Below, in pieces: positions 6,666 through 9,254 of a stretch of DNA of 9,254 bases (position 1 is the stretch's first letter; each line of letters opens with the position of its first letter). The translations under genes and the position numbers were made by a program. The notes beneath the pieces were generated by a model. It did no database searches and had not been told where the DNA came from. It worked only from the letters and a program-made list of their open reading frames with translations. Source of the DNA: K189A clade bacterium (GTDB taxonomy: Bacteria > Pseudomonadota > Gammaproteobacteria > Pseudomonadales > Azotimanducaceae); the NCBI GenBank assembly GCA_007571095.1, contig RKSB01000038.1:1-9254 (forward strand), read 5' to 3'.

Positions 6666-6740
6666 GGCCAGGCTCCTGAAGGCCTGGACGAGGACAGGCT
6701 GCTTCGCCTGTTCAAGCATAATTTCAGCTTTTTCAGGTGT
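6614..6740 (+). repeat. Direct repeat copy 2: vgrG-type tail plus hairpins
   Basis: Partner of 6091-6217. The differences include 6161 T versus 6684 C, which turns a G-U into a G-C pair in hairpin I, and 6145 G versus 6668 C, which adds a sixth pair in this copy. Both are compatible with conserved RNA or DNA folding. Recombination between the copies would remove 523 bp and still leave a complete VgrG C terminus and hairpins. Confidence 0.9.
6668..6713 (+). terminator. Tandem hairpins after the vgrG remnant
   Basis: Hairpin I pairs CCAGGC (6668-6673) with GCCTGG (6682-6687), six perfect pairs with an 8-nt loop. Hairpin II pairs GGACAGGC (6692-6699) with GCCTGTTC (6706-6713). GCCTGG can instead pair with ACAGGC of hairpin II, giving an alternative fold. 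A CTTTTT run (6728-6733) follows about 14 nt later. The structure lies between the remnant and the promoter of the next gene, so it may insulate that gene from vgrG transcription. Confidence 0.5.
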
Positions 6741-6755
6741 ATTTCCGGGTATAAT
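6728..6755 (+). promoter_or_regulatory. Probable sigma-70-type promoter of the DUF2169 gene
   Basis: A perfect TATAAT lies at 6750-6755, with only a weak T-rich -35 region (CTTTTT, 6728-6733, 16-bp spacing). Transcription would start near 6762, leaving a leader of about 26 nt with a purine-rich AAAGAGACGGA (6773-6783) before the ATG at 6788. The -10 box lies just outside the duplicated segment, so it is not shared by copy 1. Confidence 0.5.
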
Positions 6756-6787
6756 CAGGTCCCTTTTGTGGCAAAGAGACGGATTCT

Positions 6788-9254
6788 ATGTCTGACGGTC
6801 GTACTCTGGTTTACCCGACAGAGTTTATCGGTTTCGGTGCGCGACCCCTGTCGGTACCAAACCGGGGCAATGTCCTTTGTGCCTCAGGGTTCTTTCCCTT
6901 CAGGCTGGCTGACTCAGAGAGAGTAACGCCGGGCGAATGGTATCAGGCCATCTCCAAATATGGCGGCGAAATGGTTCTGCCCGACAGCATGGCTCCTTTA
7001 CCGGGTGCAGAATTGGTCACACTGGGTGTCATTCCGCCGGTTACCGGCAAGACGCGCAAAGCCCGTCTGCGTTGCGGCTCCATTCAAAAAGAGATGATCC
7101 TGTACCCCGATCCGAACGCGCCCGACAAACCCTTTCTGGCCGACCCCTCGACCGCAGTGTGGCACAAAACCGAGAACCCGGAAGGACGAGGCGGAGGCGG
7201 TGAAGAAAACCCCAATCGCGAGAAGCCTCCGCTGATCGTCAGTGCGGCATCCAAAAAAACGCCGATATGGCTGGGCCAGACTCCTTTCGTTCATCCATCG
7301 AGAGTGCAGCTCGCAGGCACTCCCGATGAACAGACAGGAAGCGGATGGGGTGCCGACTCGGATGCAAGCGTGCTGTACGAAGCCAACAAGGCCTTCTGGG
7401 CCGAAAGCCTGCAACCGGGAGAGCCGCTTGAATACGAAGGCCTGTCGAAAGAGCCGGTAGAGACCACATTACCCCGTTACCGGCTGGTGATTGTTCAGGG
7501 AAGAGCCGACGGCAGCTGGGTCAGTACTCGTACGAGAATACATAGCGTCATGCTCATTCCGGCGGCTGGCTTGTGCGCAATTGTCTGGCGTACCGGCATC
7601 GACCTCGAGCCCACCGATCCGCTGGGCGAGTCGGTGTTTGCCCTGGTGGCTGCCCTGAAGGATGCCGACGCCGAAGACGAAGACCCGGAAGAACTGGGTT
7701 ATCTGGCCGCACAGAGATGGACCGAGCCAGCCAATTTTCTCGACGACCGGCCGTTGTTGCCGCCGGCACTGGCGGCCACGCTGCCCGCTCCTTTTGCGAC
7801 ACCGGAAGACGATACGGCGGCCGGTCGTTATGAAGCCTCCAAGGAATGGGCAGAAGGCGAGATCGGCATCTCACAGGAAGACAACCCCTTCGGCAACAGC
7901 GGTCTTCCGGAAGAAGCGGAGCTGGGCGGCGAAATCGAGAAGTTGCTGGAGAATGAGGACGCGCCGCCAGACATCAACAAGGTAGACGAATTGGCGAACA
8001 GCGTACTGGCCGCCAGCAAAAAACGTCATGAAGAGGACGGCTTCAAGGAACCAGAGGATCTGGAGGCCCCGCGAGAACCCGAAATTCGGGAAGAAGCCCT
8101 CGAACCCGAAGTCGAAACTCGATTGCAGACGCCCTATTCCTCAGTAAGAGAGCGCGATCTGGAAAAGCATACCAGCGAGACCGGGTCGGCGGACCTCGAC
8201 TCTGGAGAACTGCTCGTCAAAATGAACGACGCCCGACTCACATCACCCAGCCCTGTCCTGTTTTGGCCGGCTCTCAACGAAGAGGAAGGAGCCGAGTTCG
8301 GCCAGCAGCTGGTCGACAAGCTGGCCGAAGAAGATCTGGAGTATCACATTGATATTTCAGCCGTCATAGTGGATGGCACCAAATACAAGGCGCGCATTGT
8401 GGGACGTCGATTTGACGGCACTCTGGCCGAAGAAAGCGTCTGGCGAAACGTTTATTTTTCGGAATGCGAATTTGTCAGTTGCACCTTTGCGAAGAGCCAG
8501 TTTGATAACTGCACTTTCCAGAGTTGTACGTTCAGGGAAACCAACCTGTCGAGTGCCAACACAACCAACAGCAGGCTGATCTCCTGCACGCTGGAAAAGA
8601 TGAATGTGCAGGACCCAACCTATGTCGACTGCTCCTTTGAAGAATGCACGTTGACAGACTCCACCTATATGGAGGCCGGCTTTCATCGAGTCAAGTTTCT
8701 TGGCGGCAACTGGCAAAAACTTCAGTTTATGGAGAGCCTGTTCCTGGAGACACAGATCAACACGCTTGACCTCGCCGAGGTGACCTTCACCGCCACCGCC
8801 ATTGTCGTCAGCAAACTGGAGCACCTCAAGATGTACAAGGTGTGGACGATGGGCAAAGGCTACCCGGGCTGCACTTTCACCGATGTTCGAGCCGAAACCT
8901 GCGGCTTCGTCGGAGGATGCCACTTTGACGAGGCTCAACTATCGGAAACCTTTTTCGTAGAAACGGGCTTTACTCTCGCCTCATTCAAGGACACCCAGAT
9001 CGCAACAGGCTGTCAGTTCAGCAAATGTGATTTCAGTCTGACGGTTTTTGAGAACACGCTACTGGAAGGCGTCCGGTTTCTGCGCTGTTCGTTTGCCACC
9101 AGTTCGTGGGAGAAGGTCAAGGCATCAGGTGCCTGGTTCTTCGAGTCCATTGTGCGTGGCATTGACTTCAAGGACACCGAGCTTGCCCGTGCGGTGTTTG
9201 CCGATGCCGACATCGAGGGTGCAGAGTTTCAGCCAGACAAGACCATCGGCACTG
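6788..9254 (+). CDS. DUF2169 T6SS adaptor-like protein with C-terminal pentapeptide repeats (3' end outside window)
   Basis: The frame is open from ATG 6788 to the window end, 822 residues visible. DUF2169 proteins are known in T6SS loci as adaptors that load effectors onto VgrG; Agrobacterium Atu3641, needed for Tde2, is the established example. Residues about 1-305 fit that domain: LCASGFFPF near the N terminus, LPDSMAPLPGAELVTLG, then RLRCGSIQKEMIL (from about residue 94), ENPEGRG (from 129) followed by PN and an Ala/Pro-rich stretch, and MLIPAAGLCAIVWRTGIDL (about 256-274). Residues about 288-500 form a strongly acidic, low-complexity linker (DADAEDEDPEELGY; EAELGGEIEKLLENED). From about residue 535, degenerate pentapeptide repeats with Cys and Phe/Leu in alternating positions (ECEFVSCTF, DNCTFQSCTF, VDCSFEECTL) continue to the edge, predicting a right-handed quadrilateral beta-helix. 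ATG 6788 is supported by the purine-rich site and the TATAAT box. The effector partner is not visible and probably lies downstream. Confidence 0.8.
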   Translation, partial: MSDGRTLVYPTEFIGFGARPLSVPNRGNVLCASGFFPFRLADSERVTPGEWYQAISKYGGEMVLPDSMAPLPGAELVTLGVIPPVTGKTRKARLRCGSIQKEMILYPDPNAPDKPFLADPSTAVWHKTENPEGRGGGGEENPNREKPPLIVSAASKKTPIWLGQTPFVHPSRVQLAGTPDEQTGSGWGADSDASVLYEANKAFWAESLQPGEPLEYEGLSKEPVETTLPRYRLVIVQGRADGSWVSTRTRIHSVMLIPAAGLCAIVWRTGIDLEPTDPLGESVFALVAALKDADAEDEDPEELGYLAAQRWTEPANFLDDRPLLPPALAATLPAPFATPEDDTAAGRYEASKEWAEGEIGISQEDNPFGNSGLPEEAELGGEIEKLLENEDAPPDINKVDELANSVLAASKKRHEEDGFKEPEDLEAPREPEIREEALEPEVETRLQTPYSSVRERDLEKHTSETGSADLDSGELLVKMNDARLTSPSPVLFWPALNEEEGAEFGQQLVDKLAEEDLEYHIDISAVIVDGTKYKARIVGRRFDGTLAEESVWRNVYFSECEFVSCTFAKSQFDNCTFQSCTFRETNLSSANTTNSRLISCTLEKMNVQDPTYVDCSFEECTLTDSTYMEAGFHRVKFLGGNWQKLQFMESLFLETQINTLDLAEVTFTATAIVVSKLEHLKMYKVWTMGKGYPGCTFTDVRAETCGFVGGCHFDEAQLSETFFVETGFTLASFKDTQIATGCQFSKCDFSLTVFENTLLEGVRFLRCSFATSSWEKVKASGAWFFESIVRGIDFKDTELARAVFADADIEGAEFQPDKTIGT
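8389..9254 (+). repeat. Cys/Phe-type pentapeptide-repeat region
   Basis: The five-residue periodicity is clearest at 8461-8545, where S/N/E-C-x-F-x units follow one another. It then becomes irregular and reappears around 8998-9060 (TGCQFSKCDFSLTVFENT) and 9157-9230 (GIDFKDTELARAVFADADI). The centre residue is Phe, Leu or Val, and the residue two before it is often Cys, in place of the more common Ala of A(D/N)LxX repeats. The region is open at the window edge, so its full length is unknown. Confidence 0.8.

Noticed and set aside
8357..8938. 193-codon minus-strand frame
   Set aside because: Antisense to the pentapeptide-repeat region; regular codon structure there often opens long reverse frames.

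Overview
The window reads as accessory type VI secretion system (T6SS) DNA from a Gram-negative, probably proteobacterial genome of moderately high G+C. This rests on a VgrG spike protein followed by a DUF2169/pentapeptide-repeat protein, a family known as T6SS effector-loading adaptors. Nothing identifies the genus. All three genes are on the + strand, and the first and last run off the window edges.

Region 1 (1-4383) is the 3' part of a giant gene encoding at least 1460 residues. The protein is made of helical repeats built around a core of the form G-[VI]-D-P-R-x-[AV]-L-D-x-x-I. An N-proximal array of about 84-residue units is followed by a disordered linker, then three larger modules carrying the same core, a Pro-Thr hinge, and a unique C-terminal domain with a basic tail. 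The visible protein has no cysteine. I do not recognise the family. Its position before vgrG makes it a candidate T6SS cargo or accessory protein, but that is inference.

Region 2 (4384-6142) is a 201-bp gap and then vgrG. It encodes a compact hub/spike with a gp27-like body and a gp5-like OB fold, and it stops soon after the OB fold, without the long beta-helical needle of canonical VgrG proteins.

Region 3 (6143-6787) has no intact gene. The last 50 bp or so of vgrG and about 75 bp of downstream hairpin-forming DNA recur 523 bp further on, as the remnant of a second vgrG-type 3' end. Between the copies are about 400 bp of unassigned DNA containing a perfect 8-bp inverted repeat. The non-coding hairpin part is better conserved between copies than the coding tail. 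A TATAAT box just after the second copy probably drives the next gene.

Region 4 (6788-9254) is the 5' part of a gene for a DUF2169 adaptor domain, an acidic linker and a cysteine/phenylalanine-rich pentapeptide-repeat domain that continues beyond the window.

Working model: VgrG forms the tip of the secretion tube, the DUF2169 protein helps load a cargo onto it, and the repeated 3' end records duplication or exchange of vgrG modules at this locus. Whether the giant repeat protein is that cargo cannot be decided from the sequence alone.
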